From Glaciecola sp034112105 (GTDB taxonomy: Bacteria; Pseudomonadota; Gammaproteobacteria; Enterobacterales; Alteromonadaceae), in the NCBI GenBank assembly GCA_034112105.1, contig JAWUVZ010000129.1:1-64000 (forward strand): a stretch of 64,000 bases of DNA. The letters run 5' to 3'. Both the position numbers and the translations under genes were made by a program. A model generated the notes under the pieces. That model was not told the DNA's origin, did no database searches, and was given only the letters and a program-made list of their open reading frames with translations. Below, one piece after another: positions 35,087-44,553 of the stretch. Position 1 is the stretch's first letter; every line of letters starts with the position of its first letter.

Positions 35087-36567
35087 GCATTGCCTGCCTT
35101 TCTCAACAATGCTTCCTTACTTAATTGAGTGCCAGCGATTGATTGTGCTATGTCACCAATATTGCCGGCGCCTTGGGCAAATAACACATCGCCGTCATTC
35201 ATCACATCAGCTAAAATTTTATAGAGGTTTTTCTGTGAACTCACATAAATTGGTTCTAAGTTGCCGCGCTGGCGAATTGAGCGACACAATAACTTGCTGT
35301 CAATCCCTTCAATTGGCTCTTCGCTAGCGGCATAAATATCCAGTAACAAGAGAACATCAACTTGTGACAATACTTCAACAAAATCCTCGTACAAGTCACG
35401 TGTGCGCGAATATCGATGTGGTTGGTAAATCATTACGATACGCTTTTGTGGCCAATTATTGCGAGCGGCAGCAATAGTCATAGCCACTTCGGTGGGATGA
35501 TGTCCATAATCATCGACCAAAATTGTATCTCCGTATTCTTGGGTAAATTGCCCAAGCACTTGAAATCGTCGACCTATACCTTGAAAATTTTGCAATGCCA
35601 ATAAGATATCTTCGTCACTAATACCCTCATCCGTTGCTACAGCTATTGCTGCTGTTGCATTTAATACATTGTGAATACCCGGCAAACTGAGTTTAACTTG
35701 TAGTGCCTTTTGGTCTTTACGCTTAACCACAAAGTGACTGCAATTAAGTTCATAACGGACGTTAATTGCTTGATAGTCATTGCCGTCTAATTGACCATAA
35801 GTCAGATATTTACGGCCTACTTTTGGCAAAATTTCCTGCACAACGTGGTCATCACCACAGACAACCGCTAAGCCATAGAAGGGTAAGTTATGTAGAAATT
35901 CAACATAGGCATTTTTCATTTTCGAAAAATCACCTTGATAAGCCTCCAAGTGGTCAGCTTCAATATTAGTGATCACTGACAATGTAGGTAGCAAGTGCAA
36001 AAATGAAGCATCACTTTCATCAGCTTCCGCAATAAGGTATTTACTTGCGCCTAATTTTGCATTCGTACCCGCGCTATTTAACAGTCCACCGATCACATAA
36101 GTAGGATCAAGTTTAGCTTGTGAAAAGATAGTCGCAATTAAGCTAGTCGTCGTCGTTTTACCATGCGTTCCAGCTACTGCTATGCCATAACGAAAACGCA
36201 TTAGTTCTGCCAACATTTCTGCACGACGAATAATAGGGATCCGCTGCTCGGTAGCGATTTGAATTTCAGGATTAGATTGATTAATTGCGCTCGATACAAC
36301 CACTGCATCTACTTGCTGGATGTTATCAGCTGAATGACCTATAAAAATTTCGGCTCCTAAATCAGTCAAACGACTCGTCATACTGCTGCGTTTCATGTCA
36401 GAACCAGAAACTTGATAACCTAAATTTATTACAACTTCCGCAATACCACCCATACCGGCACCACCAATACCAATAAAATGCAGCTTTTGCACTCTGCGCA
36501 TTTTATGCGGCATCAATGCTGCGCTGTTGTCATCTTGAGCTGTCTTAGAAATACTTTTAGTTATCAT
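35083..36567 (-). CDS. murC: UDP-N-acetylmuramate-L-alanine ligase
   Basis: About 494 residues from the ATG at 36567, which overlaps the murG stop by ATGA; the open frame extends upstream to 36633 but that part lies inside murG. N-terminal nucleotide-binding HFIGIGGAGMGGIAEVV, ATP-binding AGTHGKTTTTSL, EADESDASFLHL, and the C-terminal VDDYGHHPTEVAMTI plus YQPHRYSRT are all diagnostic. It adds L-Ala to UDP-MurNAc, the first Mur ligase step. Confidence 0.97.
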   Translation of the reverse strand: MITKSISKTAQDDNSAALMPHKMRRVQKLHFIGIGGAGMGGIAEVVINLGYQVSGSDMKRSSMTSRLTDLGAEIFIGHSADNIQQVDAVVVSSAINQSNPEIQIATEQRIPIIRRAEMLAELMRFRYGIAVAGTHGKTTTTSLIATIFSQAKLDPTYVIGGLLNSAGTNAKLGASKYLIAEADESDASFLHLLPTLSVITNIEADHLEAYQGDFSKMKNAYVEFLHNLPFYGLAVVCGDDHVVQEILPKVGRKYLTYGQLDGNDYQAINVRYELNCSHFVVKRKDQKALQVKLSLPGIHNVLNATAAIAVATDEGISDEDILLALQNFQGIGRRFQVLGQFTQEYGDTILVDDYGHHPTEVAMTIAAARNNWPQKRIVMIYQPHRYSRTRDLYEDFVEVLSQVDVLLLLDIYAASEEPIEGIDSKLLCRSIRQRGNLEPIYVSSQKNLYKILADVMNDGDVLFAQGAGNIGDIAQSIAGTQLSKEALLRKAGNA

Positions 36568-37742
36568 AATGTGTCCCTCATGCCTTCTTGCACTATGGCA
36601 GAAGTTACTTTTAGCGTGGCGTCTTGGATACAAAGTGATCTTGCTTTACGCCCCATCTCTGTGATTTTTTCTGGATTTGATAGCAAGTCATCTAGCTGTG
36701 AATATAAATTGTCAGTCAGTTTGTCTTGCTGAATTAGTATTGCAGCGTGTTGATCACTCAACGATCTGGCATTGTAAGTTTGATGATCATCAACTGCGAT
36801 TGGTAGGGGTACAAAAATGGCGCAACTTTCAGTAGCCGCAACTTCCGCTACAGTGAGAGCACCTGCGCGACATATTACAATGTCAGATTTCGCAAATTCA
36901 GCAGGGATATCATCAATAAATTCGAGGACCGTATTTTCTGATTGTTCAGCAAGCGCATTTTCTTTTGGCTTATTAGGCTTGTAAGGCTTATGAGTCTTTT
37001 GCGACAATTGCGCATAACGTAATTGTACCGGTTCAGTTTTGCCTTTACCCGCCTGGTGCACCACCTTAATAATGTGTTTGTGACGAAGTTGATTAATAAC
37101 ATCTGGAATTATTTTGTTCAGTGCTACTGATCCTAAACTACCACCCACAATGAGAAAACGAAAAGTATCATCATTGCGTTGAGTTTTAATCACACTAAAA
37201 AATTCAGCACGCACAGGATTACCAACGAACTCGACGTTGCGGGGCGATTTACTTGCCATTACAGAAGCATCCATGTCAAAGCCACAAAGCACCCGTTTTG
37301 CAACTTTAGCTAACCATTTATTGGTCATGCCAAAAATAGCATTTTGTTCGTGTATAACGATCGGAATATCTAATATCCAAGCTGCAATACCGCCCGGCCC
37401 ACTTGCAAATCCGCCCATACCTAGCACTACGTTGGGGTTTAAAGACTTGAGTATTGTGCGCGCTTGCCAAACTGCAGATATCAACATAAAAGGAGCATAT
37501 AATTTGGTAGCAATACCTTTGCCACGCACCCCTTCCACATCAAGAAAGTGAATTGGAAATCCATTTTTAGGAACAACTTCCGCTTCGATTTTATCTGCAC
37601 TACCGAACCATTCAACCTGCCAACCTTGTTTAGTTATTTCTTGTGCAACAGCTAATCCAGGGAACACATGGCCACCAGTGCCTCCTGCCATAATGACTAA
37701 CAGTGGCTGCTTTTTACCCACATCATTAGCATCACGCATCAT
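36564..37742 (-). CDS. murG: UDP-GlcNAc:undecaprenyl-PP-MurNAc-pentapeptide transferase
   Basis: About 392 residues from the ATG at 37742 (AAAGGT upstream, 11-bp overlap with ftsW). MurG makes lipid II on the cytoplasmic face. Visible: GGTGGHVFPGLAVAQEI loop, HEQNAIFGMTNKWLAKVA, GNPVRAEF, GGSLGSVALNKIIPDV and the C-terminal CRAGALTVAEVAA with LPIAVDDHQTYNARSL. An insertion of roughly 20-25 residues (KTHKPYKPNKPKENALAEQ) in the C-terminal domain after YAQLSQ is not part of the usual fold; it is Lys/Pro/Asn-rich and encoded by short repeats, making the protein longer than E. coli MurG (355). Confidence 0.95.
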   Translation of the reverse strand: MMRDANDVGKKQPLLVIMAGGTGGHVFPGLAVAQEITKQGWQVEWFGSADKIEAEVVPKNGFPIHFLDVEGVRGKGIATKLYAPFMLISAVWQARTILKSLNPNVVLGMGGFASGPGGIAAWILDIPIVIHEQNAIFGMTNKWLAKVAKRVLCGFDMDASVMASKSPRNVEFVGNPVRAEFFSVIKTQRNDDTFRFLIVGGSLGSVALNKIIPDVINQLRHKHIIKVVHQAGKGKTEPVQLRYAQLSQKTHKPYKPNKPKENALAEQSENTVLEFIDDIPAEFAKSDIVICRAGALTVAEVAATESCAIFVPLPIAVDDHQTYNARSLSDQHAAILIQQDKLTDNLYSQLDDLLSNPEKITEMGRKARSLCIQDATLKVTSAIVQEGMRDTL

Positions 37743-39030
37743 GGGCGACCTTTGCAGCAGTAGTCGTTTTTGGCTGTTTGATTTTTCTACTACTGGCTTT
37801 CTTATTTGCCTTTTTACCGCCTCCACTTCGCTTTAGTGCCTGCACACCATCAACTCTAAGTTCAAAATCAATACGTAATAATATGGCTAAAGCGATAGAC
37901 ATAACAATAAGCGAAGAACCACCATAACTGACGAACGGCAAGGTTAATCCTTTGGTTGGCAATATACCGGTGCTTGCCCCAACATTTACAGCTGTTTGAA
38001 AGCTAAACCAAATACCAATACCGTAAGCTAAGAATGCATCAAACGGCCGATCTTGTTTCATCGCTTTATTGCCAATACGAAGCGCTATTACAACCATCGA
38101 AAGAATTAAGAGTAAAACGACTAACACGCCGATATAACCTAATTCTTCTGCTAAAATTGCCATGATAAAGTCGGTATGCGCTTCAGGTAAAAACTCTAAC
38201 TTCTGTAGACTGTTACCTAAACCTTGTCCAAACCAAGAGCCACGACCATAGGCCATTAGGGATTGCGTTAATTGATAACCAGACCCAAATGGATCAGCCC
38301 AAGGATCGAGGAATGCGGTAACACGCTTGACGCGGTAAGGTTCAAAAAGTATTAGCGCTACCACCGCTAACACACCTGTAAATACTAAACCAAAAAACTG
38401 CCATAATTTGGCTCCCGCTAAAAACAATAAACCAATTGTTGTGGCGAACATAACAATAACCGTGCCTAAATCAGGTTGATTGAGTAATAGCAAAGCGAGT
38501 AAGAAAAAGACGGCTAAAGGTTTTACAAATCCTTTAAAATTTTCAGTAATTTCTTCGTATCTTCTAACCAAATAACCAGCGAGATAGCAAAAGAAAAATA
38601 ACTTGGCGGGCTCTGCTGCTTGGATAGTAATAGGACCAATAACAATCCACCTTGTGCTGCCGTTAACTGTGCGACCAATAATTAGAACAGTAACCAACAA
38701 AACGATGGCTACTATGAGTAGATAAGGGTTGGCAACACGCCAAAAATTCATCGGCAGATTAAGCACTATCATTGCAGCAATGAGAGCTAAGCCCATATAA
38801 ATAGCATGCCGAATGGCGAAGTGAAATGGGTTACCATGCAGTCTTTCACCAATAGGCATTGAAGCTGATGTCACAATAACACAACCAATCGCAAACAGCG
38901 TCAGTGCAATTAATACTAAAACCAAGTCGTAAGGACGGTTTTGTCCCATGTCCTTCTCGGCCGATGCTTCATGTCTAGCAGCAAAAAGAGCGGATAATTT
39001 ATTGCTGGGTGATAAGTTAGAATTTGCCAT
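37732..39030 (-). CDS. ftsW: SEDS lipid II polymerase FtsW
   Basis: A 432-residue SEDS-family membrane protein, the septal glycosyltransferase working with FtsI. Around ten hydrophobic spans are visible; diagnostic segments include AEPAKLFFFCYLAGYL, LLLNQPDLGTVIVMF, AYGRGSWFGQGLGNSLQKL (catalytic region), EAHTDFIMAILAEELGY and LPFVSYGGSSLIV. A basic Lys/Arg-rich cytoplasmic C-terminal tail is present. The ATG overlaps the murD stop as TAATG. Confidence 0.97.
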   Translation of the reverse strand: MANSNLSPSNKLSALFAARHEASAEKDMGQNRPYDLVLVLIALTLFAIGCVIVTSASMPIGERLHGNPFHFAIRHAIYMGLALIAAMIVLNLPMNFWRVANPYLLIVAIVLLVTVLIIGRTVNGSTRWIVIGPITIQAAEPAKLFFFCYLAGYLVRRYEEITENFKGFVKPLAVFFLLALLLLNQPDLGTVIVMFATTIGLLFLAGAKLWQFFGLVFTGVLAVVALILFEPYRVKRVTAFLDPWADPFGSGYQLTQSLMAYGRGSWFGQGLGNSLQKLEFLPEAHTDFIMAILAEELGYIGVLVVLLLILSMVVIALRIGNKAMKQDRPFDAFLAYGIGIWFSFQTAVNVGASTGILPTKGLTLPFVSYGGSSLIVMSIALAILLRIDFELRVDGVQALKRSGGGKKANKKASSRKIKQPKTTTAAKVAHDA

Positions 39031-40499
39031 TACGTAACCTGCTCATTAACGGCGTTGGCAAAACTTTTACCTCTAGCTTCATAATTAACGAACATATCAA
39101 GACTTGCACAAGCTGGGGAAAGTAAAACAACAGCATTTGCGCTATCCGCTTTTTTTAATAGCGACAATGAGATTGAAACCGCTTCGTGTAAATCGTCAAC
39201 ATGAATTGCATTGGGGATCAGTTCAATAAATTTGTGTGCATCTTTACCTAGCACAATGAGTTGATTTACTTGGGTATCAATCATTTCTTTTAGCACTGAT
39301 AAGTCAACACCTTTAGCATCGCCACCGGCAATTAATATAAGATAATCGTCTGATTTGACGAAACAAGCCAAGGCAGCCTGACACGCACCTACATTGGTTG
39401 CCTTCGAATCATTGATCCATGTAATCGTTGACGTTTTGTCAGCAACAGTGATGGTCGAGATTCGGATAGTTTCGAAACGATGAGGCAATCCTTTATAATC
39501 ACAAATAGCCTTGATAGTCAGATTTCTATCGAGTGCTAACTGATCACAAATAGCCAGCACAATCATACTATTAATATGATTGTGCGAGCCTTTTAAATGT
39601 AAATCACGAAGTGCAAATAAGGCCATACCATTAAATTGAATAGTACCCTCCGTTATGAGGTTAATCTGATTAGCTGGCGCAGTAACAACAGGTGAATTTG
39701 ATAAAAACTGAGGTGCCCCTGTTTTGCCAATAGAATATCCCTTCGCATTATTCAATAGACCCACTTCGGCGCATATGTGAGGTTTATTGGTGCTTCTCGC
39801 TCGTCGGGTCAATTGCATATTTTCAGGATAACTAAGGGCTTCATCTCGGCAAGTTATAATATTTTTCGCCATTTTAAAGATACGTTGTTTGGCTATTTTA
39901 TAGGCCTCAAAGCTACCATGGCGATCTAAGTGGTCCTCGGTAATATTTAGTATTGTCGCAAACTCAAGTTGCAATGATTCCGTCATCTCTAATTGATAAC
40001 TCGACAATTCTAATACCACTGCATCCAGTGGTATTTCTCTACTGGCTTCTTCTAGCAATATATCAACGGCACACTTTCCATAATTTCCTGCCAACTCAAC
40101 ATTTAAACCTGCGCTATTGAGTACTTTGCCTAGCATATCAGTGACCGTAGTTTTGCCGTTTGAACCTGTAATCCCAATCAGTGGCGTTTTATTAAACCAA
40201 GCGAATAGTTCAATATCACCAATTAATTGGCCACCTTGTTTACGATAATGTCTAAAACACGGCAAGTCTGGGTTTACACCAGGGCTAACAACCACGATTG
40301 AAAATGCCAGTAAGGACATTTCAGATTCGAAAATTGCCGCGGTAACATGAGGTACGTTAATAACCTTGTCTTGAATATTTACATCACGGTCGAGCACACA
40401 AACCACCGCCTGTTGAGAAAGTAAAAACCGGACACATGCGCTCCCGGTAATACCATAGCCTACAACGGCAATTGACTGATGTGCCAAGTCCTTATTCAT
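39030..40499 (-). CDS. murD: UDP-N-acetylmuramoylalanine-D-glutamate ligase
   Basis: A 489-residue Mur ligase adding D-Glu. The N-terminal Rossmann motif AVVGYGITGSACVRFLL, ATP-binding GITGSNGKTTVTDML, ELSSYQLE, NITEDHLDRHG, NDSKATNVGAC and the C-terminal LLSPACASLDMFVNYEARG are present. It is somewhat longer than E. coli MurD (438), with extra sequence in the central domain around residues 225-270. Coupled to ftsW by TAATG and immediately follows mraY. Confidence 0.96.
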   Translation of the reverse strand: MNKDLAHQSIAVVGYGITGSACVRFLLSQQAVVCVLDRDVNIQDKVINVPHVTAAIFESEMSLLAFSIVVVSPGVNPDLPCFRHYRKQGGQLIGDIELFAWFNKTPLIGITGSNGKTTVTDMLGKVLNSAGLNVELAGNYGKCAVDILLEEASREIPLDAVVLELSSYQLEMTESLQLEFATILNITEDHLDRHGSFEAYKIAKQRIFKMAKNIITCRDEALSYPENMQLTRRARSTNKPHICAEVGLLNNAKGYSIGKTGAPQFLSNSPVVTAPANQINLITEGTIQFNGMALFALRDLHLKGSHNHINSMIVLAICDQLALDRNLTIKAICDYKGLPHRFETIRISTITVADKTSTITWINDSKATNVGACQAALACFVKSDDYLILIAGGDAKGVDLSVLKEMIDTQVNQLIVLGKDAHKFIELIPNAIHVDDLHEAVSISLSLLKKADSANAVVLLSPACASLDMFVNYEARGKSFANAVNEQVT

Positions 40500-41588
40500 T
40501 TATCTCAACTTCAACGTTGCCAGTCCAATAAGGACTAAAATTAATGAAATAATCCAAAACCTCACTATAACGCGGGGCTCTGGCCACCCTTTCAATTCGT
40601 AATGATGATGTATCGGTGCCATTCTAAAAACACGCTTCCCACGCATTTTAAATGATCCTACTTGCAGTATCACCGACAGTGCTTCAACCACGAAGACGCC
40701 GCCCATGATAATAAATACAATTTCTTGGCGAACTAAAATCGCTAATAATCCGAGCGTCGCACCTAGTGAAAGAGAACCAACATCTCCCATAAAAACTTGT
40801 GCCGGATAAGTGTTAAACCACAAGAAGCCAAGTCCAGCACCAACTATTGCCGTGCACACTATTACCAACTCACTGGTCATAGGAATGAATGGAATATTCA
40901 GATACGCAGAAAAGTTTATATTGCCAGTGACGTAAGCGAATACTGCGAATGCGCCCGCAACTAAAATGATAGGAACAATAGCTAAGCCGTCCAGCCCGTC
41001 GGTTAAGTTAACGGCATTACTGGTGCCAACTAATGCAAAGTACGCAATGACCACATAGAAAATACCTAACTGCGGCATAACATCTTTAAAGAACGGAACG
41101 AGCAGCGCCGTTTCAGCCGCAATTTCTGGATTCGCGGTGTAGTACAAAAATGCAGACACTACAACAGCGATAACTGACTGCCAGAAGTACTTCCAGCGAG
41201 CAATTAAGCCTTTGGCGTCTTTACGAATGACTTTACGATAATCGTCAATAAAGCCAACTAAGCCGTATGCAATCATTACCACGAGTGTGACTAATACATA
41301 TTTATTAGTCAGATCTGCCCATAGTAATACGCTAATTAAAATGGCAGCTAATATTAACAAACCGCCCATAGTGGGAGTTCCCGCTTTTGACAAATGACTT
41401 TGAGGTCCGTCGTCACGAATTGTTTGCCCGATTTGCATCGTTTGTAACCAGCGGATCATTTTTGGACCAATGAAAATTGCAATGAGCAAGGCGGTTAACG
41501 TGCTTAAAATTGCACGCAGGGTCAAATACTGCACAACATTAAAACTGGCATCGAACTGCGTTAGCCACTCGGCTAGCCAAATTAACAT
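40500..41588 (-). CDS. mraY: Phospho-MurNAc-pentapeptide translocase
   Basis: A 362-residue polytopic membrane enzyme making lipid I. It matches E. coli length (360) and has the family segments DDGPQSHLSKAGTPTMGG, GFIDDYRKV, NAVNLTDGLDGLAI (catalytic Asp) and FRMAPIHHHYELKGWPEP (HHH motif). About ten hydrophobic spans. Overlaps the murF 3' end by 7 bp, directly abuts murD. Confidence 0.97.
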   Translation of the reverse strand: MLIWLAEWLTQFDASFNVVQYLTLRAILSTLTALLIAIFIGPKMIRWLQTMQIGQTIRDDGPQSHLSKAGTPTMGGLLILAAILISVLLWADLTNKYVLVTLVVMIAYGLVGFIDDYRKVIRKDAKGLIARWKYFWQSVIAVVVSAFLYYTANPEIAAETALLVPFFKDVMPQLGIFYVVIAYFALVGTSNAVNLTDGLDGLAIVPIILVAGAFAVFAYVTGNINFSAYLNIPFIPMTSELVIVCTAIVGAGLGFLWFNTYPAQVFMGDVGSLSLGATLGLLAILVRQEIVFIIMGGVFVVEALSVILQVGSFKMRGKRVFRMAPIHHHYELKGWPEPRVIVRFWIISLILVLIGLATLKLR

Positions 41589-42991
41589 GGAATGCGCTCC
41601 CTACGCCTTTCGGACTTTCCCACGGGGCTTTCCTCTACTGCTTTTACAACTAATTCCATTTTTGAACTTCTCGACCCTTTTACTAAAATGCTAATGTCTC
41701 GGTGTTCGTGAGCAACGTTGTTATTGAGCATTTCAATAAGTGCCTCTTTATTATCAAAATGGAAACCATTATCGTTAAAAACCACGCTTGCAAATTGACT
41801 CAATACGCCCAGTGAGTAGATTGATGTAATGCCCTTTGATTTTGCGTATTCACCCACCTGTTCATGGTAATAACGAGCCTTATCACCCAGTTCTGCCATA
41901 TCGCCAAACACAAAAATACGATTTCCTGAAAAGGTGGCCAATAAATCGATTGCCGCATTTACAGAAGCGACATTGGCATTATAAGTGTCATCTAATAAAC
42001 GAATTTGATTGGTCAACTGTTTAACGTTTAAACGCCCACCTACTTCGCGCATATTGAATAATCCTAACTGAACTTCCTCTAAACTTGCGCCGACATTAAT
42101 GGATAATGCAGCAGCAAGTAGTGCGTTCCCAACGTTGTGCGTGCCAGGTATACTCAAGCGAATAGCAGCTTTTCCTGTTGGACAAACTAATTCGAATTCA
42201 GCACATCCGTCCATTCCCATGGCGATATCTTCTGCATGATAGTCACCTTTTGCCGACTCAGGAGAAAACGTTAAACAATTCAAATGAGACGTTTTACCTT
42301 CCCAAAATGAATGAAATTGACTATCACGATTTAAGACCGCAGTTCCTTTTGCTCCCAAGCCTTTAAAAATTTCACTTTTGGCCCTAGCGACGCCAAATAA
42401 ACTGCCAAATCCCTCAAGATGGGAGGCCGCAGCGTTTACAATCGTAGCCACGTCTGGTTTGACTAAATTTGTGGTGTATGCAATTTCACCTAAATGATTT
42501 GCGCCCATTTCAATAACTAGATATTCGTGGTGTTTCTCGAGTCTTAGCAGAGTCAAGGGTACGCCAATATCGTTATTATAATTACCTTTGGTAAATAACA
42601 CCTTACCCTTTACTGAGAGTATAGATGCCACCATTTCTTTAACTGTAGTTTTACCACTACTTCCCGTAATCCCAACAGTTTTGGGGCTCACTTCTTGTTT
42701 AACCGCTGCGCCTAATTTACCTAAAGCCACTTTGGTATCTTCTACCAAAATCAACGGTAGTGGACAATCAACAGGCTGACTCACAATAATAGCGGCGGCT
42801 CCTTTTTCAAGAGCCTTAAAAAGATGGTCATGGGCATTGTGATTGGGCCCCGATAACGCGATAAACAAATCGCCTGGCTGCAATGTTCGAGTGTCCGTAC
42901 TAACGCCTTTAATTTTTAATTCTTCAACACTTTGTGTGTTTAAAACACCTTCTACTTTTTCAGCAATCCAAGATAATGAAACACAAATCAT
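41582..42991 (-). CDS. murF: UDP-MurNAc-tripeptide-D-Ala-D-Ala ligase
   Basis: A 469-residue Mur ligase that adds the D-Ala-D-Ala made by Ddl. Seen: STDTRTLQPGDLFIALSGPNHNAHD, ATP-binding GITGSSGKTTVKEMVA, LVIEMGANHLGEIAYT, NAAASHLEGFGS, DDTYNANVASVNAAI and FVFGDMAELG. Overlaps murE by 4 bp (ATG within the murE stop region) and mraY by 7 bp. Confidence 0.97.
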   Translation of the reverse strand: MICVSLSWIAEKVEGVLNTQSVEELKIKGVSTDTRTLQPGDLFIALSGPNHNAHDHLFKALEKGAAAIIVSQPVDCPLPLILVEDTKVALGKLGAAVKQEVSPKTVGITGSSGKTTVKEMVASILSVKGKVLFTKGNYNNDIGVPLTLLRLEKHHEYLVIEMGANHLGEIAYTTNLVKPDVATIVNAAASHLEGFGSLFGVARAKSEIFKGLGAKGTAVLNRDSQFHSFWEGKTSHLNCLTFSPESAKGDYHAEDIAMGMDGCAEFELVCPTGKAAIRLSIPGTHNVGNALLAAALSINVGASLEEVQLGLFNMREVGGRLNVKQLTNQIRLLDDTYNANVASVNAAIDLLATFSGNRIFVFGDMAELGDKARYYHEQVGEYAKSKGITSIYSLGVLSQFASVVFNDNGFHFDNKEALIEMLNNNVAHEHRDISILVKGSRSSKMELVVKAVEESPVGKSERRRERIPC

Positions 42992-44553
42992 CCTCTTAAC
43001 TCCATGGTTAACTGTTTGACGTATTCCCTCTCGTTGTAATACTCGCGCACCGAGTTCAACTCCAGGTATTCTTCATGGCCTTTTCCTGCAACAACAATCA
43101 AATCGTCTATATGACTATTCAAATAAGCCTGTTTAATTGCAGAGGTTCTTTCTAATTCTATTTTTAATTTGGACGTTTTTTGTATCCCTTGCTGAATATC
43201 AGCAATTATATTTTCAGGTAATTCGTTGCGACTGTTATCTTGAGTTAAGATAATTTCATCGGCCCAAACCTCAGCGATTTTACCCATTTCGCTACGTTTG
43301 GAATTATCGCGATCGCCGCCACAACCGAAAATCACAGTTAGCTTGCCAATCGCGTGCTGGCGTGCCGCTATCAATGCCTGCTTAAGCGCATCAGGTGTGT
43401 GCGCGTAGTCAACAATAATATTGCCATGCTCTGTGGATTCGTATACTTCCATTCGACCCGGAACACCTTTTAGTAACACAACAGCGTCAACTAAACGTTG
43501 AAAGTCGACGCCTTGTAAAAGTAATGCACTAAATGCAGTAAGTAAGTTGGCAATATTGAATTGGCCGATTAATGGCAAGGAAATTGAAGCCATACCCCAA
43601 CTCGAGTCAATGTCAAATACACTGCCGTTTGGCGTAAAGCGGATGTTTAACGCAATACAATATTTATAATGGTGGTTATTTTTTGCGTATGCTTGAAGCA
43701 ACATTGCTGATGAAGTCTGGGCAACCGAACAAAGACAAATGATCGTATTTTCTGGCGCATTAGTGACCCAGTGACGACTTTCTTCATCATCTGCATTTAA
43801 GACCAAGTAACGGATCCCATCTTGTTTAAGTAACAAGCGTTTGGCCTTCGCATACTCTTTTAAATTAGGATGATAATCGAGGTGATCTTGAGTCAAATTT
43901 GTGAATGCAGCCACATCCACTTTGAAGCCGCTCAGTCTTTTTTGATACAAACCGTGTGAGGATGCTTCAATACAGATGCGACGGCCTCCGCAATCCTTTA
44001 CTAAATGCGCAAGTTGATGCAAACAGGCAACGTCTGGTGTCGTATTTATAGTCTCCGCAATCTTAATTGACACTTGCTTCTTCGTATACAAAGCAACACC
44101 CATGGTACCTATTGTCGCTGCGTCCTCGTCACATGATGCCGACAATTGGGCGCAAATATGTGCAACCGATGTTTTGCCATTCGTACCAGTAATGGCGATG
44201 CACTGAAGCTGATGTGAAACATGTTGGTGAAATGCGCTACAAATAAAGCCAATTTGCTTCTCTAATTCAAAAAAACGAACAATTAACGCATTATCAATAC
44301 TATTCACTTCGCCATGTTCTTCAGCATTTTGTGCGTTGACAAGGACTAATTTCGCCCCATTATTGATTGCGTCTTGAACATATTTGGCGCCATTATCACT
44401 TGTGCCTTGATGCGCAATAAATAATGAATGGTGATTGGCGTTACGGCTATCCAAAACGATATTATCAACGTCAGTATCAGCTACTATAATGTCAAAAATC
44501 GCCAGTATAGAGGCGATTGAACGAGTCTTCAGCTTAGCTTTAGTGGGTGTCAT
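42988..44553 (-). CDS. murE: UDP-MurNAc-L-Ala-D-Glu:meso-diaminopimelate ligase
   Basis: About 521 residues from the ATG at 44553, which overlaps ftsI by 14 bp; the open frame runs on to 44607 inside ftsI. Diagnostic: NIVLDSRN, ITGTNGKTSVAHICAQL, TTPDV, EASSHGLYQKRL, TNLTQDHLDYHPNLKEY, FGCGGDRDNSKRSEMGKIA, and the DAP-selecting loop region TQDNSRNELPENI, where DNSRNE fits the DNPR-type motif for meso-DAP. Gram-negative DAP-type peptidoglycan is therefore expected. Confidence 0.96.
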   Translation of the reverse strand: MTPTKAKLKTRSIASILAIFDIIVADTDVDNIVLDSRNANHHSLFIAHQGTSDNGAKYVQDAINNGAKLVLVNAQNAEEHGEVNSIDNALIVRFFELEKQIGFICSAFHQHVSHQLQCIAITGTNGKTSVAHICAQLSASCDEDAATIGTMGVALYTKKQVSIKIAETINTTPDVACLHQLAHLVKDCGGRRICIEASSHGLYQKRLSGFKVDVAAFTNLTQDHLDYHPNLKEYAKAKRLLLKQDGIRYLVLNADDEESRHWVTNAPENTIICLCSVAQTSSAMLLQAYAKNNHHYKYCIALNIRFTPNGSVFDIDSSWGMASISLPLIGQFNIANLLTAFSALLLQGVDFQRLVDAVVLLKGVPGRMEVYESTEHGNIIVDYAHTPDALKQALIAARQHAIGKLTVIFGCGGDRDNSKRSEMGKIAEVWADEIILTQDNSRNELPENIIADIQQGIQKTSKLKIELERTSAIKQAYLNSHIDDLIVVAGKGHEEYLELNSVREYYNEREYVKQLTMELRG